DNA of 8,542 nt from assembly GCA_003577365.1 (NCBI GenBank), contig QEUY01000118.1, forward strand, positions 1 to 8,542, read 5' to 3'. This document shows positions 1 through 5,649 of this stretch, one piece after another. This DNA comes from Chloroflexota bacterium (GTDB lineage Bacteria; Chloroflexota; Anaerolineae; Caldilineales; Caldilineaceae). The translations under genes and the position numbers were made by a program. The notes under the pieces were generated by a model. That model saw only the letters and a program-made list of their open reading frames with translations. It did no database searches and was not told the DNA's origin. Within the stretch, counting starts at the first letter, position 1. The number at the start of each line of letters is the position of its first letter.

Positions 1-57
1 ATCCTGGGGTTGTTGGTCGTGCTGGCGTTGATCATCCTGCTGATTTGGCTTCTCTAG
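1..57 (+). CDS. C-terminal end of a small hydrophobic membrane protein (partial)
   Basis: The first frame is open from the window edge to a TAG stop at 55-57 and encodes 18 residues, ILGLLVVLALIILLIWLL, which is almost entirely aliphatic. It reads as the last transmembrane helix of a protein whose start lies outside the window. Very small two-helix membrane proteins of the lmo0937 type end in a similar way and are often found beside stress-response genes, which would suit the two DUF2382 genes downstream. That family assignment is inference from a short, low-complexity stretch. Any hydrophobic membrane protein could end like this. Confidence 0.5.
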   Translation: MLGLLVVLALIILLIWLL

Positions 58-67
58 ACCAGCGGCG

Positions 68-120
68 CTCCGCTCAAGCAGCCGGTCAACGCCTCCCGTC
101 CAGTGAGCGGAGGCGACCGG
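68..120 (+). promoter_or_regulatory. Two mutually exclusive hairpins upstream of the first DUF2382 gene
   Basis: Two inverted repeats share bases. In the first, CTCCGCTCA (68-76) pairs perfectly with TGAGCGGAG (104-112). In the second, CCGGTC (82-87) and GCCTCC (91-96) pair with GGAGGC (109-114) and GACCGG (115-120), giving a 12-bp stem with a 3-base bulge (88-90). Both use 109-112, so they cannot form together. No T-run follows, so this is not a standard intrinsic terminator. It could end the upstream transcript, protect an mRNA end, or modulate expression of the gene starting at 147. The pairing is visible in the sequence; the function is inferred. Confidence 0.4.
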
Positions 121-146
121 CGCAAGCGCAAGGATGAGGAGCCAGA

Positions 147-836
147 ATGGCACATCCAGACCCAACCGATCAGCGATCGGTCGATCAAGTCCCGCTAGGT
201 CAAGTGAGCGTGGTGGACAGCGCCGGTGTGCGCGGCACGGTGGCCGCACGCGCCCTGCAGCAGCCGGGCGCGCAGGTGCTGATGACCTTTGACGGCAACC
301 GGCGCGTGCAGATACCGGTCGAGATGCTGCACCGGCGCGAGGACGGCAGCTACTATCTGCCCCTGAGCCTACGCGAACTGGACGAAGGGATCGTCACGCT
401 ACAGGGGGTAGAGGACGGCCAGCACGATGAACAGATCGTAGCCGTGCTGCCGGTGGTAGCGGAAGAGGTGCGGGTCACCACACGCCAGCTAGAGACAGGC
501 CGCGTCCGCATCCACAAACAGGTGCAGACCACAGCCGAGCAGGTCGACGTGCCGCTGGTGCGCGACCGAGTCCAAGTGGAGCGTGTGCCTGTTGGCCGCT
601 TCCTGGAGCGGCCGGTGGAAGCGCACTACCGGGGCAACACGCTTGTCATCCCGGTGATGGAGGAAGTTGTGGTCGTGGAAAAGCGGCTGAGGCTGCGTGA
701 GGAGATCCACGTTACCACGGTGCGTGAGCAGATACGGCATCAGGAGTCAATCCCTTTGCAGCGTGAGGAAGTGAGCATTACGCGCGAGCAAGCTGCCCGT
801 GAACAGGCGCAGCCGGACGGCACGGCGTCGACCTAG
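147..836 (+). CDS. PRC-barrel-like / DUF2382 (YsnF/AvaK-type) stress protein
   Basis: This 229-residue protein has no signal peptide or membrane helix, so it is probably cytoplasmic. Residues about 15-80 resemble a small PRC-barrel-like beta domain, with a G-x-x-G turn near 27-30, the hydrophobic strand AQVLMTFDG and the stretch QIPVEML. Residues about 98-214 form a DUF2382 domain, rich in V, E, R and T alternating as in long beta strands. This domain consists of two related halves, EEVRVTTRQLETGRVRI (from 106) and EEVVVVEKRLRLREEIHV (from 172). DUF2382 proteins are linked to stress and desiccation responses in Bacillus (YsnF) and cyanobacteria (AvaK), but no biochemical activity is established. 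The ATG is preceded by a GAGGAG ribosome binding site at 136-141, which supports the start. A paralogous domain occurs in the next gene. Confidence 0.85.
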   Translation: MAHPDPTDQRSVDQVPLGQVSVVDSAGVRGTVAARALQQPGAQVLMTFDGNRRVQIPVEMLHRREDGSYYLPLSLRELDEGIVTLQGVEDGQHDEQIVAVLPVVAEEVRVTTRQLETGRVRIHKQVQTTAEQVDVPLVRDRVQVERVPVGRFLERPVEAHYRGNTLVIPVMEEVVVVEKRLRLREEIHVTTVREQIRHQESIPLQREEVSITREQAAREQAQPDGTAST

Positions 837-861
837 ACGCCCGCCGGCGCGCCGCTTCGAG

Positions 862-904
862 GCCGGCGACGGCCCAGATTGGCGCTCCATGGAGCGCCGG
901 CGAC
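862..904. repeat. 18-bp perfect palindrome flanked by a 9-bp direct repeat
   Basis: In the 121-base gap between the two DUF2382 genes, GGCGCTCCATGGAGCGCC (881-898) is its own reverse complement. GCCGGCGAC occurs twice in the same direction at 862-870 and 896-904, the second copy overlapping the palindrome edge. As RNA, the palindrome would form a 7-bp stem with a CATG loop. No T-run follows. It could be an operator for a dimeric regulator of the downstream stress gene, or an mRNA hairpin between the two cistrons. I see no convincing -35/-10 pair in the gap. Confidence 0.45.
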
Positions 905-957
905 AGCCGGCTAGACTGGCATTTGGTGAGCAGTGTTGAACAGTAGGAGGAAATCCG

Positions 958-2070
958 ATGGGTAAGACAGCAGTAGGCCTGTATGAGACTTCGGCGGAGG
1001 CCCAGGGCGTTCTGAACGAACTGGTGAGTGCAGGCTTTGACCGCAGCAAGATCCGTATCATGCTCGGCGACAACGCCACGCGCGGGCTATATGAATGGAA
1101 CGAGAATCTGCCCGACAGCGGCCGGGGCGCGCGCGCGCAGTGGGCCGACGGCGGCGCAAGCGCGGCCCTGATCTCGATGGGCGTGCCGCGCGACGACGCC
1201 GAGGATTACGAAGAGGCGCTGCACCGCGGCCACGCGCTGGTCTCGGTGGCGACCACCGACCAGCGCATCGACAAGGCCGTCGACATCATGAGCCATCACA
1301 ACATGGTCGACCTGCACGACCGCAAGCTCAGTTGGCAGAAGACGGCATCCACAGGCACGGCAGCCGCGTCCGCGGCAAGCGCGGCAGCCGACAGGAGCCG
1401 CACGCTCAAGGGTAATGAAGAGGCCACCCTGCCTGTCGTCGAGGAAGAGATCCGCGTGGGCAAGCGCGAGGTCGAACGCGGCGGCGTGCGCGTGCGCGCC
1501 CATGTCACCGAGACCCCGGTCGACGAGACGGTCGAACTGCGCCAAGAGCACGTCCATGTCGAACGCCGCCCGGCGGATCGCCCGCTCGGCGCAGGCGAAC
1601 TGGACCAGTTGCGCGACCAGACGATTGAAGTCAAGGAACGGGGCGAAGAGGCGGTCGTCAGCAAGGAAGCGCGTGTGGTGGAGGAGGTGGTCGTCCGCAA
1701 GGATGTGGAGACCCACCAGGAACGTGTCCAAGACACGGTGCGCCGCACCGATGTCGAGGTGGAGCAGCTCGGCAACGAAACGCGCAGCGGGAACATCCGC
1801 ACCGACATCCCGGCGTGGGATCGCTTCGCCGGCGATTTCCGGGCCGACTACCAGAGCCGCTATGCCAACAGCGGCCTGGCCTACAGCGCCTATGAGCCGG
1901 CCTATCGCTATGGCTATACGCTGGCGACGCGCCCAGACTGGCGCGGGCGCAGTTGGGCGGACATCGAGCCGGAGGCGCGGCGGCAGTGGGAGATCGAGTA
2001 TAAGGATCGAGGCCCTTGGGATAAGTTCAAGGATGCTGTGCGCCACGCCTGGATGCGTGTGACGAGCTAA
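958..2070 (+). CDS. YflT-like / DUF2382 general stress protein with aromatic C-terminal module
   Basis: This 370-residue protein has three parts. Residues about 3-118 resemble the YflT/general-stress-protein-17M domain: a short strand (TAVGLYET), a helix (AEAQGVLNELVSAGF), then RSKIRIMLGD, and later a helix with ALVSVATTDQRIDKAVDIM. An Ala/Ser-rich linker follows (about 129-147). Residues about 154-271 are a DUF2382 domain with the same charged V/E/R alternation as the preceding gene. Residues about 282-366 hold an aromatic module with YEPAYRYGY and RRQWE, a pattern I associate with the C-termini of YsnF/AvaK-type proteins. No secretion signal is visible. An AGGAGG ribosome binding site (945-950) lies 7 bases before the ATG, so this start is firm. 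It is probably co-regulated with the first DUF2382 gene. Molecular function is unknown; a role in oxidative, osmotic or desiccation stress is inferred from the family. Confidence 0.87.
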   Translation: MGKTAVGLYETSAEAQGVLNELVSAGFDRSKIRIMLGDNATRGLYEWNENLPDSGRGARAQWADGGASAALISMGVPRDDAEDYEEALHRGHALVSVATTDQRIDKAVDIMSHHNMVDLHDRKLSWQKTASTGTAAASAASAAADRSRTLKGNEEATLPVVEEEIRVGKREVERGGVRVRAHVTETPVDETVELRQEHVHVERRPADRPLGAGELDQLRDQTIEVKERGEEAVVSKEARVVEEVVVRKDVETHQERVQDTVRRTDVEVEQLGNETRSGNIRTDIPAWDRFAGDFRADYQSRYANSGLAYSAYEPAYRYGYTLATRPDWRGRSWADIEPEARRQWEIEYKDRGPWDKFKDAVRHAWMRVTS

Positions 2071-2113
2071 AGCCGGCACGCGTACTCTGCCCGACAACTG
2101 AAGATTGAACTGG

Positions 2114-2143
2114 CTGCCGGCGTACCCTGGGGTGCGCCGGCAG
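2114..2143 (+). terminator. Strong hairpin after the stress genes, probable terminator
   Basis: CTGCCGGCG (2114-2122) pairs perfectly with CGCCGGCAG (2135-2143), and the inner bases TACCC/GGGTG extend the stem to about 13 bp with a very tight loop. It begins 44 bases after the stop codon at 2070 and lies upstream of the promoter at 2225. The sequence that follows (TGCATTGGGGG) has no T-run, so it is not a canonical intrinsic terminator. It could work with Rho or as a 3'-end stabiliser. Confidence 0.55.
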
Positions 2144-2224
2144 TGCATTGGGGGCATCGGCGCTCTGGGGCTGCTTGCTTTATACACTTGACCCGTGATG
2201 GCTGCGGGGAAATCGGGGGAGGCG

Positions 2225-2233
2225 TGCTATAAT
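2225..2233 (+). promoter_or_regulatory. Extended -10 promoter (TGCTATAAT) for the protease operon
   Basis: TGCTATAAT matches the extended -10 consensus TGnTATAAT perfectly, with TATAAT at 2228-2233. This stands out in a GC-rich gap. No good -35 hexamer lies about 17 bases upstream, but extended -10 promoters often do without one. Transcription would begin near 2240, downstream of the hairpin at 2114-2143 and upstream of the ribosome binding site at 2284-2290. It therefore also argues that the protease starts at 2297 rather than at the upstream in-frame ATG at 2195. Confidence 0.6.
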
Positions 2234-2257
2234 TGGCGGACGTTTATACAGATGTGC

Positions 2258-2281
2258 GGCCCGCGCCTAGGCGCGCCGGCC
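2258..2281 (+). promoter_or_regulatory. Palindromic leader hairpin before the M50 protease gene
   Basis: CGCGCCTAGGCGCG (2262-2275) is a perfect 14-bp palindrome, and GGCC (2258-2261) can pair with GGCC (2278-2281) across a 2-base bulge. In the transcript predicted to start near 2240 this would fold into a GC-only hairpin ending just before the GGAAGGA ribosome binding site (2284-2290). It may influence translation, or as DNA it may bind a regulator just downstream of the promoter. The pairing is seen directly; the role is inferred. Confidence 0.4.
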
Positions 2282-2296
2282 AGGGAAGGAAAAAGA

Positions 2297-2998
2297 ATGC
2301 TGCAACGCTGGAACTTGCTGACCACCAACCAAAAGATCGCGGTGGCAGTTATAGGGCTGCTGGTCCTCTATGGGCTGGCAGTCGGCATTGGCGGCGGCGG
2401 GCTTTTGAGTCCGGCGCGGCTGGTGGCGGTGCTGCTGATCATCTTTGTGGCGCTGCCGGTACATGAGTTCGCCCACGCCGCCACCGCCGTAGCCCTGGGC
2501 GATGACACGCCCAAACGCCAGGGCCGCTATACGCTCAACCCGCTGCCCCACATCGACCCGATGGGCGCGATCTTGATCGCGCTGACCGGCTTTGGCTGGG
2601 CCAAGCCGGTGCAGTGGAACCCGCGCAACATCGACATCGACCCGCGCTGGGGGTCGATCCTGGTGTCGCTGGCCGGGCCGCTGAGCAACCTTGTCATGGC
2701 CGTAATCACGGTTGTGCTGCTGCGCGTGGGGCTGCTGTCGGGGTCGTTTGCGGTGCAGTTTGGCTGGTTTTTTGTGCAGATCAACGTGCTGCTCTTTGTC
2801 TTCAACCTGCTGCCGATCCCGCCGCTCGATGGGTCGCATGTGCTGTTTGCGCTGCTGCCCGGCGACACTCTGCGGCTGCGCTGGCAGTTGAGCCAGTATG
2901 GCTTTTTGCTCCTGATGGTGGTGATCTTTTTTGTGCCGCAGGTGGTGCGCGTGCCGACCACGGCCATCCTGCGCGCCTTGATCGAATGGGGCGCATGA
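2297..2998 (+). CDS. Site-2 protease family membrane metalloprotease (peptidase M50)
   Basis: This 233-residue integral membrane protein carries the zinc-protease motif HEFAH (residues 56-60), with H56 and H60 as expected zinc ligands and E57 as the catalytic base. The second family motif is NLLPIPPLDGS (170-180), where D178 is the expected third zinc ligand. Hydrophobic segments lie at about 13-31, 40-58, 119-138, 149-172 and 202-219. M50 enzymes cut substrates within the membrane; the compact form seen here has no PDZ or CBS domain, and its substrate cannot be told from the sequence. The start at 2297 has a GGAAGGA ribosome binding site 6 bases upstream and lies after the extended -10 promoter. 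The frame is open back to an ATG at 2195, but that would place the promoter inside the gene. The next gene starts 3 bases after the stop, so they are probably co-transcribed. Confidence 0.9.
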   Translation: MLQRWNLLTTNQKIAVAVIGLLVLYGLAVGIGGGGLLSPARLVAVLLIIFVALPVHEFAHAATAVALGDDTPKRQGRYTLNPLPHIDPMGAILIALTGFGWAKPVQWNPRNIDIDPRWGSILVSLAGPLSNLVMAVITVVLLRVGLLSGSFAVQFGWFFVQINVLLFVFNLLPIPPLDGSHVLFALLPGDTLRLRWQLSQYGFLLLMVVIFFVPQVVRVPTTAILRALIEWGA

Positions 2999-3001
2999 CG
3001 G

Positions 3002-3571
3002 GTGACGGGCGTGCAGTACCGATTGGGGCAGTTCTGGCGCGGGCTGCGAGCGCGCCCGGCAGCGGCGGACCTAGCGCGGGCGCGGCGGCTGCTGGGGCCG
3101 GAGGCGCTGCCGCTCTTTATGGCCATGCCCGCCGACGCCCAGCAGCACAGCTTGAACGTGCTGCGCACGCTGCAAGCCGCGGGCTATGACCAGCCCGACC
3201 TGGCCGTAGCCGCGCTGCTGCATGATGCGGGCAAGGTGGCCGCGGCGCAGGGAGGCGTGGCCCTGAGGTTATGGCTGCGCGGGCCGCTGGTGTTGATGGA
3301 GCGGTTTGCGCCGCGTCTGCTGCGGTGCTGGGCCGCGGCAGACGCGGGCACAGGCTGGCGCTATGCGCTCTATGTCCATGTGGAACACGCCGCGATCGGC
3401 GCGCGCTGGGCCGCGGCGCACGGCTGCAGCGGGCTGGCCTGCTGGCTGATCGAGCATCACCAGGACGCGCGCCTCGAAGATATCCACGTTGAGACAGAGA
3501 GCCAAGAAAAACCCGGCGACGATCGGCTGCGGCTGCTGGCCGCGCTGCAATGGGCCGATGGGGCGAATTGA
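3002..3571 (+). CDS. HD-domain protein, putative metal-dependent phosphohydrolase
   Basis: This 189-residue soluble protein has the HD-superfamily metal-ligand pattern: H49 (QQHSLNVL), H74-D75 (ALLHDAGKVA), H129 (VEHAAIG), H152-H153 (LIEHHQD) and D186 near the C-terminus (QWADG). HD proteins usually hydrolyse phosphate esters of nucleotides or second messengers. The substrate here is unknown, and the length leaves room only for the HD core and a short N-terminal helix region. The start is GTG at 3002, 3 bases after the protease stop. Only a weak G-rich stretch (2988-2991) could act as a ribosome binding site, so translational coupling to the protease is likely. A second in-frame GTG at 3011 is possible. 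An ATG at 2995 overlaps the protease stop but lies in a different frame. The next gene follows after 14 bases. Confidence 0.82.
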   Translation: MTGVQYRLGQFWRGLRARPAAADLARARRLLGPEALPLFMAMPADAQQHSLNVLRTLQAAGYDQPDLAVAALLHDAGKVAAAQGGVALRLWLRGPLVLMERFAPRLLRCWAAADAGTGWRYALYVHVEHAAIGARWAAAHGCSGLACWLIEHHQDARLEDIHVETESQEKPGDDRLRLLAALQWADGAN

Positions 3572-3585
3572 GATAAGGAAAGACG

Positions 3586-4581
3586 ATGGCAAAACCGATC
3601 ATCACGATCATCGGCTTGGGGTTGACGGGCAGCAGCATGGGGCTGGCGCTGCAGCGCGAGGAGGGCAATTTCGAGATCGCCGGCCATGACAAAAGCCCGG
3701 AGGTTGCCCAAGCGGCGCGCAAGCTGGGCGCGGTGCAGCGCACCGAATGGAATTTGTACAAGGCGATAGAGCGGGCAGAACTGATCGTGGTGGCGGTGCC
3801 GCTCGACGAGCAGGCCGAACTCTTTAAGCTGATCGCCGAGGAGGTACAGCCGGGGACGCTGGTCTTTGCCTTGGGCAGCCTGATGCAGCCGGCGCTGGAG
3901 GCCGCAGCGCGCCATTTACCCGGTCACACCCATTTTGTGGCGGGGCATCCTGTCGTGACCGGGGTGGGGATGCGGCCCGAACCGCGCGCCGATCTCTTCC
4001 AACAGGCGACCTTTGCGTTGGCCGCCGGGCTGCACACCGACCCCGCCGCCGTCCAGCTTGCCAGTGACTTTGTCGAGCGCGTGGGCGCAACGCCGCTCTT
4101 TATGGACGCGCAGGAGCATGACGGCATCAGCGCCGGGGTGGAGCAGTTGCCGCTGCTGATGGGCGCGGCGTTGATGGCGCTGAGCGCGCGCGGCGCGGGC
4201 TGGCGTGAGGCGCGGCGGCTGGCCGGGCGACCCTTCGCCGGGGCCACCGCCATCGGCGCAAATGCAGGGCCGCTCTTTACGGCGCTGCGCGCCAACCGCC
4301 AAAACCTGCTCTTCCGCCTGCGCCAGATGCAGCAGGAGTTGGCTGCCTGGGCGGCGATGCTAGAAGCCGAGACAGACGAAGAAGTGACAGAAGGGCAGCC
4401 TCACCCCCTGCGGGCTGTCTTGGAGGAAGCGGTAGCCGCGCACACACAGTGGGAAGGGCAGGCGCTGATCAAAAGCTGGAGCGACGCGCCGCCATCCCAA
4501 CCCAGCGGCGAGGGGCCGGGCTTCTTGCGCCAGATGTTCCTGGGTAACCTGGGCGGCAAGCGGCATGAGCCGCGGCGGTGA
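3586..4581 (+). CDS. TyrA-like (prephenate/arogenate dehydrogenase family) NAD(P)-binding protein, divergent
   Basis: This 331-residue protein starts with a Rossmann fold: ITIIGLGLTGSSMG carries the GxGxxGxxxG motif at 10-19, and an acidic residue (D35 in GHDKSP) follows the second strand, suiting NAD. Canonical TyrA features are kept at S98 (ALGSLM) and H121 (AGHPVV, matching the catalytic GGHPMAG motif). EHD (177-179) opens the helical dimerisation domain. Two sites differ from typical prephenate dehydrogenases: the SHLPH motif reads EQLPL (186-190), and the substrate-binding Arg of TRIA appears to be A222 (TAIG). The usual reaction is oxidative decarboxylation of prephenate or arogenate toward tyrosine, but these changes and the lack of aromatic-pathway neighbours make that uncertain. 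The polar C-terminal tail from about 300 looks disordered. The ATG has an AAGGA ribosome binding site at 3575-3579. It is probably the third gene of the protease operon. Confidence 0.78.
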   Translation: MAKPIITIIGLGLTGSSMGLALQREEGNFEIAGHDKSPEVAQAARKLGAVQRTEWNLYKAIERAELIVVAVPLDEQAELFKLIAEEVQPGTLVFALGSLMQPALEAAARHLPGHTHFVAGHPVVTGVGMRPEPRADLFQQATFALAAGLHTDPAAVQLASDFVERVGATPLFMDAQEHDGISAGVEQLPLLMGAALMALSARGAGWREARRLAGRPFAGATAIGANAGPLFTALRANRQNLLFRLRQMQQELAAWAAMLEAETDEEVTEGQPHPLRAVLEEAVAAHTQWEGQALIKSWSDAPPSQPSGEGPGFLRQMFLGNLGGKRHEPRR

Positions 4582-4594
4582 GAAAAGAATGATT

Positions 4595-4622
4595 ACCGCA
4601 GAGGGCGCAAAGAACGCAAAGA
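4595..4622 (+). repeat. Dispersed 28-bp repeat, upstream copy
   Basis: The unit starts ACCGCAGAGGGCGCA and ends AGAACGCAAAGA. It matches 7660-7687 in 27 of 28 positions, differing at 4610 (A) against 7675 (G), in the same orientation. It lies in the 75-base gap between the TyrA-like gene and the first glycosyltransferase, followed by a purine-rich stretch to about 4638. Repeats of this kind (ACCGCAGAG...CGCAGAG...CGCAAAG) are, from general knowledge, scattered through intergenic DNA of Chloroflexota and other environmental bacteria; their origin and function are unclear. It forms part of the leader of the gene at 4657. Confidence 0.8.
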
Positions 4623-4656
4623 GCAGAGAAGAGATAAGCACCGGGCTTGGCGTGCG

Positions 4657-5649
4657 TTGAAGCTGATCATCCAGATTCCCTGTTATAACGAGGCGGAGAC
4701 GCTGCCGGCGACGCTGGCCGATCTGCCGCGGGCGATCCCCGGCGTGGATGTGATCGAGACGCTGGTGATCGACGACGGCAGCCGCGATGAGACCAGCGCC
4801 GTGGCGCGGCGCTTGGGCGTGGATCACATTGTGCGCGTGACGCACAACCGCGGCCTCGCCAATGCCTTTGCCACCGGGATCGAGATGTGTCTGCGCCAGG
4901 GGGCCGACGTCATCGTCAACACCGACGCCGACAACCAGTATCGCGGGGCCGATATTGCGCGCCTGGTCGAGCCGATCCTAGCGGGACGGGCCGACCTGGT
5001 GGTGGGCGACCGCGGCGTCGGCAGCGTGGAGGTCTTTTCCCCAACCAAGCGTCTGCTGCAGCGCCTGGGCAGTTGGGTCGTCTCGCGCGCCGCGGGGATG
5101 GACGTGCCCGACGCGGCCAGCGGTTTTCGGGCGATGACGCGCGAGACTGCGCTGCGCATGTTGGTGCTCAGCAGCTATTCCTATACACTGGAGACGTTGA
5201 TCCAATCCGGGGCGCGGCGGCTGGCGATCGAGTTTGTGCCGGTTGAGACCAACGCGCCGACGCGGCCCTCGCGCCTGATGCATCACATCCCGCACTTTCT
5301 CTCCCACTCGGCGGCGACGATCTTGCGCGCCTATACGCTCTATCGCCCGCTGCGCGTCTTTATGGGGGTGGGGCTGGTCGCGCTGGCGCTCGGCGTAGCG
5401 ATCGGGCTGCGCTTCCTCTATTTCTATCTGACCGGCACAGGCGCAGGGCATATCCAGTCGCTGATCTTGGCGGCCATCCTCGCCATCGTCGGCTTTCAGA
5501 CCCTGTTGATCGGGCTGGTGGCCGACCTGGTCGGCTTCAACCGCAAGATCATGGAGGAAACGCTCTACCGCATCCGCAAGCTGGAGACCGAGCGGGAAAC
5601 AGTGCGGGAAACGGAGTGGGAGACGAGGCCACCGAGCACAGAACGATGA
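4657..5649 (+). CDS. GT2 glycosyltransferase, DPMS/polyprenyl-phosphate type, with two C-terminal membrane helices
   Basis: This 330-residue enzyme has a GT-A domain in residues about 1-225. Motifs are IPCYNEAETLP at the N-terminus, the nucleotide-binding DDGS (39-42), the metal-binding D90-A91-D92 in NTDADNQY, and DAASGFRA (152-159), which is typical of dolichyl-phosphate-mannose-synthase-like enzymes. Two hydrophobic helices (about 233-257 and 268-291) would anchor it in the cytoplasmic membrane. Such enzymes usually transfer a sugar from a nucleotide donor to polyprenyl phosphate; the sugar is not predictable here. The charged C-terminus ends in a four-fold xxET repeat. The start is TTG at 4657, the only usable start codon in the frame after the stop at 4579-4581; it gives the expected short MKLIIQIP beginning but has no clear ribosome binding site. 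It overlaps the next gene by 4 bases (ATGA). Confidence 0.87.
   Translation: MKLIIQIPCYNEAETLPATLADLPRAIPGVDVIETLVIDDGSRDETSAVARRLGVDHIVRVTHNRGLANAFATGIEMCLRQGADVIVNTDADNQYRGADIARLVEPILAGRADLVVGDRGVGSVEVFSPTKRLLQRLGSWVVSRAAGMDVPDAASGFRAMTRETALRMLVLSSYSYTLETLIQSGARRLAIEFVPVETNAPTRPSRLMHHIPHFLSHSAATILRAYTLYRPLRVFMGVGLVALALGVAIGLRFLYFYLTGTGAGHIQSLILAAILAIVGFQTLLIGLVADLVGFNRKIMEETLYRIRKLETERETVRETEWETRPPSTER
5578..5625 (+). repeat. 12-bp tandem repeat coding for a four-fold xxET tail
   Basis: Three 12-base units at 5590-5601 (GAGCGGGAAACA), 5602-5613 (GTGCGGGAAACG) and 5614-5625 (GAGTGGGAGACG) follow a more degenerate unit at 5578-5589. In frame they encode KLET, ERET, VRET and EWET (residues 308-323 of the GT2 protein). 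As the period is a multiple of three, changes in copy number would keep the frame and only lengthen or shorten the charged cytoplasmic tail after the last membrane helix. Confidence 0.7.

Noticed and set aside
1087..2187. Long minus-strand open frame (366 codons) opposite the YflT/DUF2382 gene
   Set aside because: It is the antisense shadow of a clearly coding GC-rich gene. The product shows no recognisable domain, and the plus-strand gene has a strong ribosome binding site and family match.
2188..2193. TTGACC as the -35 box of the promoter at 2225
   Set aside because: It lies 34 bases before TATAAT, far beyond the usual 16-18 base spacing.
2195..2296. Upstream in-frame ATG as the protease start
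   Set aside because: The extended -10 promoter at 2225-2233 lies inside this stretch, and the ATG at 2297 has a good ribosome binding site and gives a normal N-terminus.
2995..3189. ATG at 2995 overlapping the protease stop (ATGA) as the start of the next gene
   Set aside because: It is in another frame, whose product lacks any HD residues. The HD-domain frame begins at the GTG at 3002.
4579..4660. Fusion or stop readthrough between the TyrA-like gene and the first GT2
   Set aside because: The frames match, but the TGA is clean, the intervening stretch is repeat DNA, and both proteins are complete on their own.
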